From NCBI GenBank assembly GCA_004017535.1, contig SAJS01000020.1, forward strand, positions 55,980-119,979: 64,000 nucleotides of DNA, read 5' to 3'. Shown here piece by piece: positions 26,783-37,910 of this stretch. Both the position numbers and the translations under genes were made by a program. Position 1 is the first letter of the stretch. Each line of letters starts with the position of its first letter. The notes below the pieces were generated by a model, which was not told the origin of the DNA, searched no databases, and saw only the letters and a list, made by a program, of their open reading frames with translations. The DNA is from Mesorhizobium sp. GTDB lineage: Bacteria; Pseudomonadota; Alphaproteobacteria; Rhizobiales; Rhizobiaceae.

Positions 26783-27865
26783 ATGGCGCGCATCGACGTC
26801 AACCATATCCGCCACTCCTACCTGCCCAATCCACGGAAGGATTCGGATTTCGCGCTGAAGGAAGTGCATCACACCTTCGAGGATGGCGGCGCCTATGCGC
26901 TGCTTGGGCCGTCGGGCTGCGGCAAGACCACCTTGCTCAACATCATTTCGGGATTGCTGCATCCCTCGCACGGCCAGCTTTTGTTCAACGGCCGGGACAT
27001 CACCAATCTGTCCACGCAGGAGCGCAACATCGCGCAGGTGTTCCAGTTCCCGGTCATCTACGACACCATGACCGTCTACGACAATCTGGCCTTCCCGCTG
27101 CGCAACCGACGCGTGCCGGAGGCGGACGTCGACCGCAAGGTGCGCGAGACGCTGGACATGATCGATCTCGCTTCGCTGGCGAAGAAGAAGGCGCGCGGGC
27201 TCACCGCTGACCAGAAGCAGAAGATATCGCTCGGCCGCGGCCTGGTGCGCTCGGACGTCAATGCCATCCTGTTCGACGAGCCGCTGACCGTCATCGATCC
27301 GCACATGAAATGGGTGCTGCGCTCGCAGTTGAAGCAGCTGCATCGCCGCTTCGGCTACACCATGGTCTATGTCACGCACGACCAGACCGAGGCGTTGACT
27401 TTCGCGGACCGCGTCGTGGTCATGTATGACGGGGAGATCGTCCAGATCGGCACGCCGGCGGAGCTCTTCGAGCGCCCGCGCCACACTTTCGTCGGTTATT
27501 TCATCGGTTCGCCGGGCATGAACGTGCTGCCGGTTGCGCTCGAAGGCAAGACCGCGAAGCTCGGCGCGCAGCGCATCGAGCTGCCCGGTGTGCCCAAGGC
27601 GGATAAAGGCGCCGTCGAACTCGGTGTCCGCCCCGAATATGTGCGGCTCGGCCGCGAAGGCATGGCGGTGCAGGTCAGCAAGGTCGAGGATGTCGGGCGC
27701 CACAAGGTCGTGCGCGCCAATCTCGAAGGCAAGGAGATCGCGGCCGTCATCGGCGAGGACGACGAAGTTCCGGCCGAGCCGAAGGTCCGCTTCGATCCCG
27801 CGGGCATCAACATCTATGCCGATTCCTGGCTGGTTGAGATGGCGCGCGTCGAGATGGGGGCATAG
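26783..27865 (+). CDS. glpT: Glycerol ABC transporter, ATP-binding protein 2
   Basis: A 360-aa ABC ATPase, the partner of GlpS. Walker A is GPSGCGKTTLLNII and Walker B is AILFDEPLTVIDPHMK. The signature region reads GLTADQKQKISLGRG, deviating strongly from the usual LSGGQ, so the two ATPases probably form an asymmetric pair. A TOBE-like C-terminal domain is present. It is 10 bp after glpS and directly adjacent to glpP. The name refers to the rhizobial glycerol system, not the E. coli glycerol-3-phosphate antiporter. Confidence 0.92.
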   Translation: MARIDVNHIRHSYLPNPRKDSDFALKEVHHTFEDGGAYALLGPSGCGKTTLLNIISGLLHPSHGQLLFNGRDITNLSTQERNIAQVFQFPVIYDTMTVYDNLAFPLRNRRVPEADVDRKVRETLDMIDLASLAKKKARGLTADQKQKISLGRGLVRSDVNAILFDEPLTVIDPHMKWVLRSQLKQLHRRFGYTMVYVTHDQTEALTFADRVVVMYDGEIVQIGTPAELFERPRHTFVGYFIGSPGMNVLPVALEGKTAKLGAQRIELPGVPKADKGAVELGVRPEYVRLGREGMAVQVSKVEDVGRHKVVRANLEGKEIAAVIGEDDEVPAEPKVRFDPAGINIYADSWLVEMARVEMGA

Positions 27866-28732
27866 ATGGATAAGACCTGGAACAACAAGGCCTGGTTCCT
27901 TGTCCTGCCGGTGCTGGTGCTGGTGGCCTTCTCGGCCGTCATCCCGCTGATGACAGTGGTCAATTATTCGGTGCAGGACACGTTCGGCAACAACGTCTTC
28001 TTTTGGGCCGGCACCGAATGGTTCGAGGAGTTGCTGCATTCCGACCGCTTCTGGGAAGCGATGGTGCGCAACCTGATCTTCTCCTTCATCATCCTGGCGA
28101 TCGAGGTGCCGCTCGGCATCTTCATCGCGCTCAACATGCCGAAGAAGGGCTGGGGCGTGCCGGTCTGCCTGGTGCTGATGGCCCTGCCGCTGCTGGTGCC
28201 GTGGAACGTCGTCGGCACGATCTGGCAGGTGTTCGGCCGCAACGACATCGGCCTGCTCGGCTATTACGTCAATGCGCTGGGCTTCGACTACAATTATGTA
28301 CAGGACCCGTTCGACGCCTGGGTCACCGTCATCGTCATGGATGTCTGGCACTGGACCAGCCTGGTGGTGCTGCTCTGCTATGCCGGGCTGGTCTCCATTC
28401 CGGATGCCTTCTACCAGGCGGCCAAGATCGACGGCGCCTCGCGCTGGGCGGTGTTCCGCTACATCCAGCTGCCGAAAATGCAGCGCGTGCTTTTGATCGC
28501 CGTGCTGTTGCGCTTCATGGACTCGTTCATGATCTACACCGAGCCCTTCGTCGTCACCGGCGGCGGCCCCGGCAATTCGACGACCTTCCTGTCGATCGAC
28601 CTCGTCAAGACGGCGCTCGGCCAGTTCGACCTCGGTCCGGCGGCAGCCATGTCGCTGGTCTACTTCCTGATCATCCTGTTGTTGTCGTGGGTGTTCTACA
28701 CCGTGATGACCAACTACGACGCGGAGCGCTGA
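27866..28732 (+). CDS. glpP: Glycerol ABC transporter, permease 1
   Basis: A 288-aa inner-membrane permease with six predicted helices. The EAA loop that contacts the ATPases is seen as IPDAFYQAAKIDGASRWAVFRYIQLPKM. It follows the pattern of carbohydrate-type (MalF-like) permeases. The start codon abuts the glpT stop codon with no spacer. It forms the channel with GlpQ. Confidence 0.93.
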   Translation: MDKTWNNKAWFLVLPVLVLVAFSAVIPLMTVVNYSVQDTFGNNVFFWAGTEWFEELLHSDRFWEAMVRNLIFSFIILAIEVPLGIFIALNMPKKGWGVPVCLVLMALPLLVPWNVVGTIWQVFGRNDIGLLGYYVNALGFDYNYVQDPFDAWVTVIVMDVWHWTSLVVLLCYAGLVSIPDAFYQAAKIDGASRWAVFRYIQLPKMQRVLLIAVLLRFMDSFMIYTEPFVVTGGGPGNSTTFLSIDLVKTALGQFDLGPAAAMSLVYFLIILLLSWVFYTVMTNYDAER

Positions 28733-28735
28733 CAG

Positions 28736-29644
<909 letters not shown>

Positions 29645-29647
29645 GCC

Positions 29648-29935
29648 ATGAATCTCGACTTCTCCTGGATGGCGTGGACGTGGCCGACGGCCGCCTTCTT
29701 CGTCGTCATTGCGCTGATGCTCTGCGGCATGGGTTTTTGGGAATATGTCTCGCCCGGCGGCAATCCGCGCGTCGGCCTGCTGCGCTTCGAGACGACGCGC
29801 GGCGACCGCCTCTTCGTTTCGCTGCTCGGCAGCGCCTTCATCCATCTCGCTTGGCTGGGTCTGGTTGGACCCAACCTGTGGTGGGCTCTCGCTCTCTCCG
29901 TGGTCTACGCCATTGGCGTGTTCCGATACGTATAG
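29648..29935 (+). CDS. glpU: Small membrane protein of the glycerol transporter (DUF2160)
   Basis: A 95-aa protein with two to three hydrophobic helices (AAFFVVIALMLCGMGFW; LFVSLLGSAFIHLAWLGLV; WWALALSVVYAIGVF) separated by GGNPRVGLLRFETTRGDR, the DUF2160 pattern. It sits between the permease and the binding protein, as glpU does in R. leguminosarum. Its exact role in transport is unclear; co-production with the permeases is implied by the 3-bp spacing after glpQ. Confidence 0.9.
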   Translation: MNLDFSWMAWTWPTAAFFVVIALMLCGMGFWEYVSPGGNPRVGLLRFETTRGDRLFVSLLGSAFIHLAWLGLVGPNLWWALALSVVYAIGVFRYV

Positions 29936-30012
29936 AGGGGGAAAAGTCGGAGTGGCCGCGTGCTGGCGACCGCCCCGGATCGCACTTCACAACTTAAGAC
30001 TGGAGGAGACAC

Positions 30013-31737
<1,725 letters not shown>

Positions 31738-31771
31738 CTGCATGACGTGGGCGCGTTCGCCCGCGTAAGAA

Positions 31772-31809
31772 ATGCAGGGGAGGCGGCTTGGCCGTCTCCC
31801 CTGTTGCAT
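31772..31809. promoter_or_regulatory. Stable stem-loop between glpV and glpK
   Basis: GGGGAGGCGGC (31777-31787) and GCCGTCTCCCC (31791-31801) pair over 11 bp with one G-T, extended by ATGCA/TTGCAT arms around. No T-tract follows, so it is more likely an intercistronic stabiliser or partial terminator separating the abundant transporter transcript from glpK. Confidence 0.6.
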
Positions 31810-31828
31810 GAGTAGTGGAGGGAACGGA

Positions 31829-33322
31829 ATGAGCGATTTTGTGCTGGCGATCGACCAGGGAACGACCTCGACCCGAGCGATCCTGTTCGACGACAAGATG
31901 AAGGTCGCGGGTACTGGCCAGCAGGAATTCGCGCAGCATTATCCGGCGTCCGGTTGGGTCGAGCATGACCCGGAAGATATCTGGGCAAGCGTTCTCGCCA
32001 CGGTGAAGTCGGCGCTTAAGTCCGCCGGCCGTACCGCTTCGGATGTGGCCGCGATCGGCATCACCAATCAGCGCGAGACGGTCGTGATCTGGGACAAGGC
32101 GACCGGCCAGCCGATCCACAATGCCATTGTCTGGCAGGACCGGCGAACGGCGCCGCTCTGCCAGAAGCTGAAGAAGCAGGGACTGGAGAAGAAATTCACG
32201 AAAAAGACCGGGCTGCTGCTCGATCCTTATTTCTCCGGCACCAAGATCGCCTGGATGCTGGACAAGGTGAAAGGAGCCAGGAAGCGCGCAGAAAAGGGCG
32301 AATTGCTCGCCGGGACCATCGACAGTTTCCTGATCTGGCGGTTGACCGCCGGCCAAGTGCACGCCACCGACGCGACAAACGCCTCGCGCACGCTGGTCTA
32401 CAACATCGAGAAGAATGTCTGGGACGAAGAGCTGCTCTCGATCCTGAACATACCGGCAGAGATCCTGCCTGACGTGAAGGATTGCGCCGACGACTTCGGC
32501 GTCACCGAAAAGAGCCTTTTCGGCGCCGAGATGCGCATCCTCGGCGTTGCCGGCGACCAGCACGCGGCGACCATCGGCCAGGCCTGTTTCGAGCCCGGCA
32601 TGATGAAATCCACCTACGGCACCGGCTGCTTCGCGTTGCTCAACACCGGCGCCGACCTGGTGCGATCGAGGAACCGGCTTCTGACAACGATCGCCTACCG
32701 GTTGAACGGCAAGACCACCTATGCGCTGGAAGGTTCGATCTTCATCGCGGGCGCCGCCGTGCAGTGGCTGCGTGACGGCATCAAGGTGATCGGCAAGGCC
32801 GAGCAAAGCGGCGCGCTGGCGGCGACCGCCGATCCGGAGCAGGCCGTCTATCTGGTTCCGGCCTTTGTCGGCCTTGGCGCGCCGCACTGGGACGCGGAGG
32901 CGCGCGGCGCGATCTTCGGCCTGACGCGCAATTCAGGCCCGGCCGAGCTCGCGCGCGCCGCACTCGAATCGGTCGCGTTCCAGACGCGCGACCTGCTCGA
33001 CGCCATGCGCAAGGACTGGAAAGGCGCGTCGGCCAAGACGGTGCTTCGCGTCGACGGCGGCATGGTGGCGTCCGACTGGACCATGCAGCGGCTGGCCGAC
33101 ATTCTCGACGCGCCGGTCGATCGCCCAACCATCCTGGAGACGACTGCCCTGGGCGCGGCGTGGCTCGCGGGATCGAAGGCCGGCGTGTGGCCGAAATCGA
33201 AGGAATTCGCCAAGAGCTGGGCGCTGGAACGGCGCTTCAAGCCGGAGATGGATGCCGCATCGCGCGCGACGAAGCTCGCCGGATGGCGCGATGCGGTGCG
33301 CAGGACGCTAAGCGCGCAGTAA
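31829..33322 (+). CDS. glpK: Glycerol kinase
   Basis: A 497-aa FGGY-family kinase that phosphorylates glycerol to glycerol-3-phosphate, the substrate of GlpD next door. Starts [20 protein letters not shown]; the core has [26 protein letters not shown], the signature [15 protein letters not shown] and an ATP-binding [13 protein letters not shown]...VDGGM block. Length is normal for GlpK. The start is fixed by the family N-terminus, with GGAGGGAACGG upstream. It is the last gene of the glycerol cluster. Confidence 0.98.
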   Translation: MSDFVLAIDQGTTSTRAILFDDKMKVAGTGQQEFAQHYPASGWVEHDPEDIWASVLATVKSALKSAGRTASDVAAIGITNQRETVVIWDKATGQPIHNAIVWQDRRTAPLCQKLKKQGLEKKFTKKTGLLLDPYFSGTKIAWMLDKVKGARKRAEKGELLAGTIDSFLIWRLTAGQVHATDATNASRTLVYNIEKNVWDEELLSILNIPAEILPDVKDCADDFGVTEKSLFGAEMRILGVAGDQHAATIGQACFEPGMMKSTYGTGCFALLNTGADLVRSRNRLLTTIAYRLNGKTTYALEGSIFIAGAAVQWLRDGIKVIGKAEQSGALAATADPEQAVYLVPAFVGLGAPHWDAEARGAIFGLTRNSGPAELARAALESVAFQTRDLLDAMRKDWKGASAKTVLRVDGGMVASDWTMQRLADILDAPVDRPTILETTALGAAWLAGSKAGVWPKSKEFAKSWALERRFKPEMDAASRATKLAGWRDAVRRTLSAQ

Positions 33323-33344
33323 CGATCACTGGACCGGGGAGAGA

Positions 33345-33851
33345 ATGCAACCGGATTGGTATCCTGCTTGGCGCGATGAGGCGTTTGAAGAACTTACCGC
33401 CAAGAACGCACGCCTGGCGAAGGATTTCCGCCTCGGCAACTGGTCGCGTTACGACTACGACTTGACGGCCGGAAAGCTGGTGTTTTCCGACCAGAGCGGC
33501 GTCAAGGTCGTTTCGGAAATCCAGATTGCGGGCTCCACCAGCGCCAAGGCCGGCAATTGGCTCTGGGCCTGGGCCAATTCGAATTGGCCTCCGGAATTCA
33601 TAACTGACGCCCAGTCAGCCCGATCTTTCGGCAAGAAGCATGGCATCAGCGAGCTAACTCGAGACTATGTGACGAACGAAGATCTTAACGCACTCGGCTG
33701 GGAATTGACCTCAGCAGTGACTCGGATTTGCAACGCCTGCGGAGCCTATCGCTGTCCTCCTGATGACGGCGTAGGACTTTATCTGATCCTCAAGACCATT
33801 AGCTGGGCAAGCCGACCCGTGGGGCGCACTCGGTTCTTGAAATCCGGTTGA
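33345..33851 (+). CDS. Hypothetical protein, DUF6882-like
   Basis: A 168-aa soluble protein. Conserved-looking parts are the YDLTAGKLVFSDQSGVKVVSEIQIAGS block, the tryptophan-rich GNWLWAWANSNWPPE, and ELTSAVTRICNACGAYRCPPDDGVGLYLIL near the end. This pattern resembles the DUF6882 family, small proteins of unknown function linked to contact-dependent or immunity contexts in some genomes, but no toxin gene is nearby. GC content appears slightly lower than the neighbours. A hairpin terminator follows. Confidence 0.7.
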   Translation: MQPDWYPAWRDEAFEELTAKNARLAKDFRLGNWSRYDYDLTAGKLVFSDQSGVKVVSEIQIAGSTSAKAGNWLWAWANSNWPPEFITDAQSARSFGKKHGISELTRDYVTNEDLNALGWELTSAVTRICNACGAYRCPPDDGVGLYLILKTISWASRPVGRTRFLKSG

Positions 33852-33865
33852 ATGACAACGAGAAA

Positions 33866-33886
33866 GCCCGCGCCTTGCGCGGGCTC
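33866..33886. terminator. Hairpin terminator, probably bidirectional
   Basis: A 9-bp perfect stem AGCCCGCGC / GCGCGGGCT with a CTT loop lies between two convergent genes. A short A-rich run precedes it and TCAGTTAA follows. The T-tract is weak on the plus side. Confidence 0.6.
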
Positions 33887-33918
33887 AGTTAACGACCCTG
33901 GATACTGACCGGAGGCCG

Positions 33919-34371
33919 TCAGTAGGGCGAGACGCACTGCCGACGCGGGCCGTTGTTGGGCTGGAATGTGTTGTCCGAGGCGCGATACGAGCGGTAGCGG
34001 TCATAGCACCACTGCACATGCGCATCGCCGCGATAGACACGATTGTTCTCGCTGTTGACGATTGCGCCGGTGATCAGCGCGCCGGCGGCGAAAGCAGCAA
34101 GCGGAAACCAATAGTCGCCATGACGGCGATAGCCGTGGCGATATTCGCGATAGCCGCGATGACCGTTCCAGTAGACAGCGTCACCACGACGCGAAAAATC
34201 CCGGTTGAAGCCGCGGTGCCTTCTCCAATCCCGATACTGCACGGTCTGGACATCCGACAGGGCCTGGGGTTGCGGCACATAAGCCGGCTGAGCGTTGACC
34301 GGCACCATCTCCGCCGCGATGAACGACGCCGAGAGAGCGGTTGCCAGCAGGCCCGATGCGATCTTGTTCAT
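33919..34371 (-). CDS. BA14K family surface protein
   Basis: A 150-aa exported protein. A signal peptide (residues 1-27, ending VNAQP) leads to an Arg/Tyr/His/Gly-rich stretch (WNGHRGYREYRHGYRRHGDY), one hydrophobic helix (FPLAAFAAGALITGAIV), and the C-terminal BA14K domain HVQWCYDRYRSYRASDNTFQ ... RRQCVSPY with its paired cysteines. The Brucella BA14K protein is an immunoreactive lectin-like antigen, so an envelope role is likely. Start at 34371. Confidence 0.92.
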   Translation of the reverse strand: MNKIASGLLATALSASFIAAEMVPVNAQPAYVPQPQALSDVQTVQYRDWRRHRGFNRDFSRRGDAVYWNGHRGYREYRHGYRRHGDYWFPLAAFAAGALITGAIVNSENNRVYRGDAHVQWCYDRYRSYRASDNTFQPNNGPRRQCVSPY

Positions 34372-34585
34372 TACTCTTCTCCTCGAGGTTGATCGACGTC
34401 CCTGTTGCGAAACGGGTCCCGGTTGCAAATTGTTCCCCTTTCAATCTCAACCCGCTGTTGTGGACTTCCTGAGGCAATGCGGACCCGGATCATTGGCGCA
34501 GGCATCGAAAGCCGCTCGCAAACAACCTCTCGGCGTCCGTTCGAACCCGTTCAAAAATCCGCCTTGGACGCCCGTCTTTTTCCGG

Positions 34586-34614
34586 TTGACCGGTCGCGGC
34601 ACTCTCCCTATGTT
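34586..34614 (+). promoter_or_regulatory. Promoter of tRNA-Lys
   Basis: TTGACC (34586-34591), 17-bp spacer, TATGTT (34609-34614). The predicted start is about 30 bases before the mature tRNA 5' end. Confidence 0.55.
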
Positions 34615-34650
34615 CCGCGCAATTTCGAGGGCGGCGTTTCGAGCCCGCGG

Positions 34651-34726
34651 GAGCGCGTAGCTCAGCCGGTAGAGCAACTGACTTTTAATCAGTAGGTCAT
34701 GGGTTCGAATCCCATCGCGCTCACCA
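34651..34726 (+). tRNA. tRNA-Lys (anticodon TTT)
   Basis: A 76-base cloverleaf: acceptor GAGCGCG pairs with CGCGCTC, followed by discriminator A and an encoded CCA. The D-arm has AGCTCAGCCGGTAGAGC, the anticodon loop is CTTTTAA (anticodon TTT) in an ACTGA/TCAGT stem, and the T-arm is GGGTTCGAATCCC. It is the only RNA gene I could find in the window. Confidence 0.97.
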
Positions 34727-35214
34727 ACAAATTCAATGGCTTAGCCGAAATCTGCTCAGGTTTTTCGTCCATGTTTGCGGGAATAGCTGAAGATTTTGCG
34801 CGCCTACGACTTAACCGGGATTCGAATGAGGGAATGCCTTCAGGGCGTCCCTGGCGAGGCTTTGATAAGAATCGTCTAGTGGGCTAATTCGCCCGCCTTG
34901 GCATAGGCACCGTCTTTCAGTGCTCGGAATGGAGCTGCACGGGCAGCGAACGCTATACGGTTGCTGACAATCTGCCAGTTGATACGACGAACGGCTTCGT
35001 CCAACAGCGGCTGGCCTTGATCCACCTCGTCGATCATCCATGGAGGTCAGCGGCTTCAGCGCCTCGGCTTAGTGTTGCCATCACAGTAATCGAAGCCGTG
35101 CAGTGCCTCGATGCCCCCGATGTAGTCAGGCGTCGCTCACCTTGAAATTTCTTGGGATTGTTTGCTGGGATTGCTTCGGGTAATGGAATAACCTCTTCGC
35201 GGGGGGCGGTTTCA
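34727..35214. other. Gene-poor stretch after tRNA-Lys, possible remnant
   Basis: About 490 bases without a convincing gene. The best frame is 34876-35037 on the minus strand, 53 codons (MIDEVDQGQPLLDEAVRRIN ... AYAKAGELAH), without a good ribosome-binding site or recognisable family; it could be the tail of a decayed gene. No transposase or integrase fragment was identified. The position directly 3' of a tRNA is a classic integration site. Confidence 0.4.
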
Positions 35215-36342
35215 GTGAATGTTCAGAATAATCTGGTAGAGGTGAGTACTGCGTCGCGATGCCTCTATATTGCACCATTGGACGGCCTTCGTTTCGTGGC
35301 TTTTCTGGCGGTGTTCTTTCATCATATGCCGAAGTTCGCGCCTTCACTCATGCTTACAACTGCCCGCAACTATGGATGGGTCGGCGTCGAGTTGTTCTTT
35401 CTGATATCGGCGTTCCTGTTCTTTCATCTGCTCGACGCTGAGTATGGGAAAGCCGGCGGCATCAATATCCGAAACTTCTATGTGCGCCGCTTCCTGCGCA
35501 TCTACCCACTTATGATCGTGTTTGCCGTCGCGATGCTGGCGATCTACGGCAGCCCAGACGGCAACGGTTATCTGCGCCTGGCCGGACTCGCGCTCTTTCT
35601 GGACAACGCAGTTATCTGGTTTCGCGGTTACAACGTCTCGATCCCTAACACGGCGCATCTCTGGACGCTCTCGTTCGAGTTCCAAATTTATGTGCTGATA
35701 CCGTTCGTGTTCCTGGTCTATCGACGGTATGGCAGAAGGGCGTTTCTGGCTGGGCTCGCCGCCGTCTTGATCTATTCATTGCTTGCCCGCATGCTGTTCT
35801 ACGGTCTCGAGGCGAAGCATCCGATCGTGTGGGTCACCCCGTTTCTACGACCCGCTTCGGTGATCGCCGGCATGGCCCTCTATGTCATCCGGCCGCGGTG
35901 GTACTGGGGATATTCGCTGGCGGTCGCGGGCTCCGCCGCAGCGCTTTTTCTAAGTCTGACGCCGCCTTGGCTGTCCGCGACCGGTTCGGCATTCAGCTAT
36001 CCGCTGGCCTCGCTTATGTTTGCAGGTTTGGTAGATGCGGGATTGAGGGCACCGTTGCTGGCCGCCCTGCTTTCGTCACAGCCCATGCGATATCTTGGCC
36101 GGATATCATATGGACTCTACGTTTTTCACTTCCTCTTCATCAGCTGCGCTCTCAGAAGCGTGGCGCTGATACAAGGCAGACTGATAACCCCTACAACCGA
36201 TGCCGGAGACTACTGGCTGATGTGGCTTACAGCACTGACGCTGACGATCGCTGCCGCCAGCGTCAGCTACTATGCCTTTGAAAAATGGATAGCCCAATAC
36301 AAGCGCCGGTTCGAAGCGGTTGAGGGTCGGTCGGCGCTTTAA
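35215..36342 (+). CDS. Acyltransferase 3 family membrane protein
   Basis: A 375-aa integral membrane protein with about ten helices. The family signature is near the N-terminus: YIAPLDGLRFVAFLAVFFHHM with the catalytic His, then GWVGVELFFLISAFLFF, and FYVRRFLRIYPLMIV. Members O-acylate sugars of lipopolysaccharide, exopolysaccharide or Nod factors. The GTG at 35215, with a G-rich run upstream, is preferred; TTG 35152 would add 21 residues. The gene seems lower in GC than its surroundings and follows the gene-poor stretch after the tRNA, so transfer is possible. Confidence 0.88.
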   Translation: MNVQNNLVEVSTASRCLYIAPLDGLRFVAFLAVFFHHMPKFAPSLMLTTARNYGWVGVELFFLISAFLFFHLLDAEYGKAGGINIRNFYVRRFLRIYPLMIVFAVAMLAIYGSPDGNGYLRLAGLALFLDNAVIWFRGYNVSIPNTAHLWTLSFEFQIYVLIPFVFLVYRRYGRRAFLAGLAAVLIYSLLARMLFYGLEAKHPIVWVTPFLRPASVIAGMALYVIRPRWYWGYSLAVAGSAAALFLSLTPPWLSATGSAFSYPLASLMFAGLVDAGLRAPLLAALLSSQPMRYLGRISYGLYVFHFLFISCALRSVALIQGRLITPTTDAGDYWLMWLTALTLTIAAASVSYYAFEKWIAQYKRRFEAVEGRSAL

Positions 36343-36435
36343 GAAGACGTCGTAACAAACACCCGGCAATCGGAACAAAAAGCTACGCGCGGCTGTTTCC
36401 CTGTCGAAGGGACCGCAAATCGGGATGCGGATACA

Positions 36436-36642
36436 GTGGACGTACTGAACTTGGAACTGGCAAGGGCCAGGCAGCGCGTCAAGCGCGCAGAGATTTCGCT
36501 CAATCACGCAAAACAACTGCTGGACGAGGAGTGCGGCGTCGGGATCAATCTTGTGCTGTGCGACCGCATAAGGTCGGAACAGCAGCGGGTCGACGAGGCC
36601 AGGAAGCGCCTGGTGAAGATCTCTGCGACCGCCTCAGCCTGA
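36436..36642 (+). CDS. Small coiled-coil protein (hypothetical, 68 aa)
   Basis: A GTG-started open frame of 68 codons with heptad-like, charge-rich helices (LNLELARARQRVKRAEISLNH; IRSEQQRVDEARKRLVKI) and two cysteines in between. No signal peptide or membrane helix. It probably forms a helical hairpin. I do not recognise the family; coding is plausible from the helical pattern but not certain. Confidence 0.4.
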   Translation: MDVLNLELARARQRVKRAEISLNHAKQLLDEECGVGINLVLCDRIRSEQQRVDEARKRLVKISATASA

Positions 36643-36738
36643 CGGTGAGACTTCCCCCAGCCAAAGGTGATCTTGCCGCGTTGCCTTGTTCCTGGACAGG
36701 GTCATGGCTAAACTCGGGCCTCTGAGGGAGGCTCCAGG

Positions 36739-37881
36739 ATGGCACTTGACCTTTCGGTAGAGACCACGGCCCGTAAAGCGGCGACGCCGCCCGGCAAATA
36801 TCTCTTCGGCCCGGTCGCCGATTTCCTCATGCTCGGCGGCAGCGCGTTTCTGATCCTGCCGGTGCTGTTCTTCGTGCCGCGCGATTATGAAGGTCCGCTA
36901 GCCGCGACGATGGTCGTCGTGGCCTATCTGGTGAACTACCCGCATTTCGCCCATTCCTACCAGATCTTCTATCGCAATTTCGGCCGCAAGGCGCGTGGCG
37001 AGGGATACGACAGGAGCCTGCAGCTTCGCTACATTTTCGCCGGCGTCGTCGTTCCGGTGATCATGGCCCTGTTCTTTGTCTATGGCACGGCGACATCGAA
37101 CACGCGGCTGCTCGGCTTCGCGGCCAATGCGATGTTCTTCTTCGTCGGCTGGCACTACGTCAAGCAAGGCTACGGCATGCTGATGGTCGACGCCGTGCTG
37201 AAGCGCAAATTCTTCGATGACCGGGACAAGAAGGTGCTGCTCGTCAACAGCTACGCAGTGTGGATCCTGGCCTGGCTGCAGACCAACACGGCGGTGACGC
37301 AAGGGCAGTATTATGGCCTTCAATATTATACCTTCGCAGCGCCGTCCTGGATCACTGACATTGCCGTGCTGGCGGCCGTCGGATCGACGGCGGCCACGCT
37401 CCTGATGCTGGCCAGGCGCTGGCGAAAGAATGGCGGCCTGCCGTATAACGGCATCGTGGCTTATGTCGCGTCACTCTATCTCTGGATCCTGATTGCCAGG
37501 ATAAACCCGCTCTGGCTGCTGGTGGTGCCGGCGCTGCACTCGCTGCAATATCTGGCGGTGGTCTGGCGCTACCAGACCAATGTCGAGCGAGACGTCTCGG
37601 ATGCCGCGAGCGGCCCGGAGCCGAAAATCCTATCGGTGCTCGGGCCTCGCTACAGGTTCCGGGTCCTCGGTTTCATCATCGGCGGCGGCGCGCTCGGCTA
37701 TCTCGGCTTCTGGCTGATCCCGTTCGTGCTGACCGCCCTGATCCCCTACGACAAACAGGTGCTCGGTTCGTCGCTTTTCTTCTTCATCGTGCTGATCTTC
37801 ATCAACGTGCACCACTATTTCCTCGACAATGTGATGTGGCGCCGCGGCAATCCGGAAGTGTCGAAATATCTGTTTCGATAA
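36739..37881 (+). CDS. Multi-pass membrane protein with conserved intramembrane histidines (unknown)
   Basis: A 380-aa protein with about nine hydrophobic segments. Histidines cluster at helix ends: LVNYPHFAHSYQIFYR, FVGWHYVKQGYGML, PALHSLQYLAVVWRYQ and NVHHYFLDNVMWRRGNPEV. This arrangement recalls membrane metal-dependent oxygenases such as the Brp/Blh carotene cleavage family, but I cannot assign it and the likeness is weak. No carotenoid genes lie nearby. The ATG at 36739 follows GGGAGG. It is convergent with dprA. Confidence 0.7.
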   Translation: MALDLSVETTARKAATPPGKYLFGPVADFLMLGGSAFLILPVLFFVPRDYEGPLAATMVVVAYLVNYPHFAHSYQIFYRNFGRKARGEGYDRSLQLRYIFAGVVVPVIMALFFVYGTATSNTRLLGFAANAMFFFVGWHYVKQGYGMLMVDAVLKRKFFDDRDKKVLLVNSYAVWILAWLQTNTAVTQGQYYGLQYYTFAAPSWITDIAVLAAVGSTAATLLMLARRWRKNGGLPYNGIVAYVASLYLWILIARINPLWLLVVPALHSLQYLAVVWRYQTNVERDVSDAASGPEPKILSVLGPRYRFRVLGFIIGGGALGYLGFWLIPFVLTALIPYDKQVLGSSLFFFIVLIFINVHHYFLDNVMWRRGNPEVSKYLFR

Positions 37882-37910
37882 GGAAGTTGGCTCTGCCCGC
37901 GGGCGCCAAG

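Noticed and set aside
29936-30012. The gap before glpV considered as a separate promoter
   Set aside because: No convincing -35/-10 pair was seen; a read-through transcript is simpler.
34816-34825. GGGATTCGAA opposite in sense to the T-arm of tRNA-Lys, considered as an attachment-site copy
   Set aside because: Only about 10 bases match, it is inverted, and the match ends within the generic T-loop consensus.
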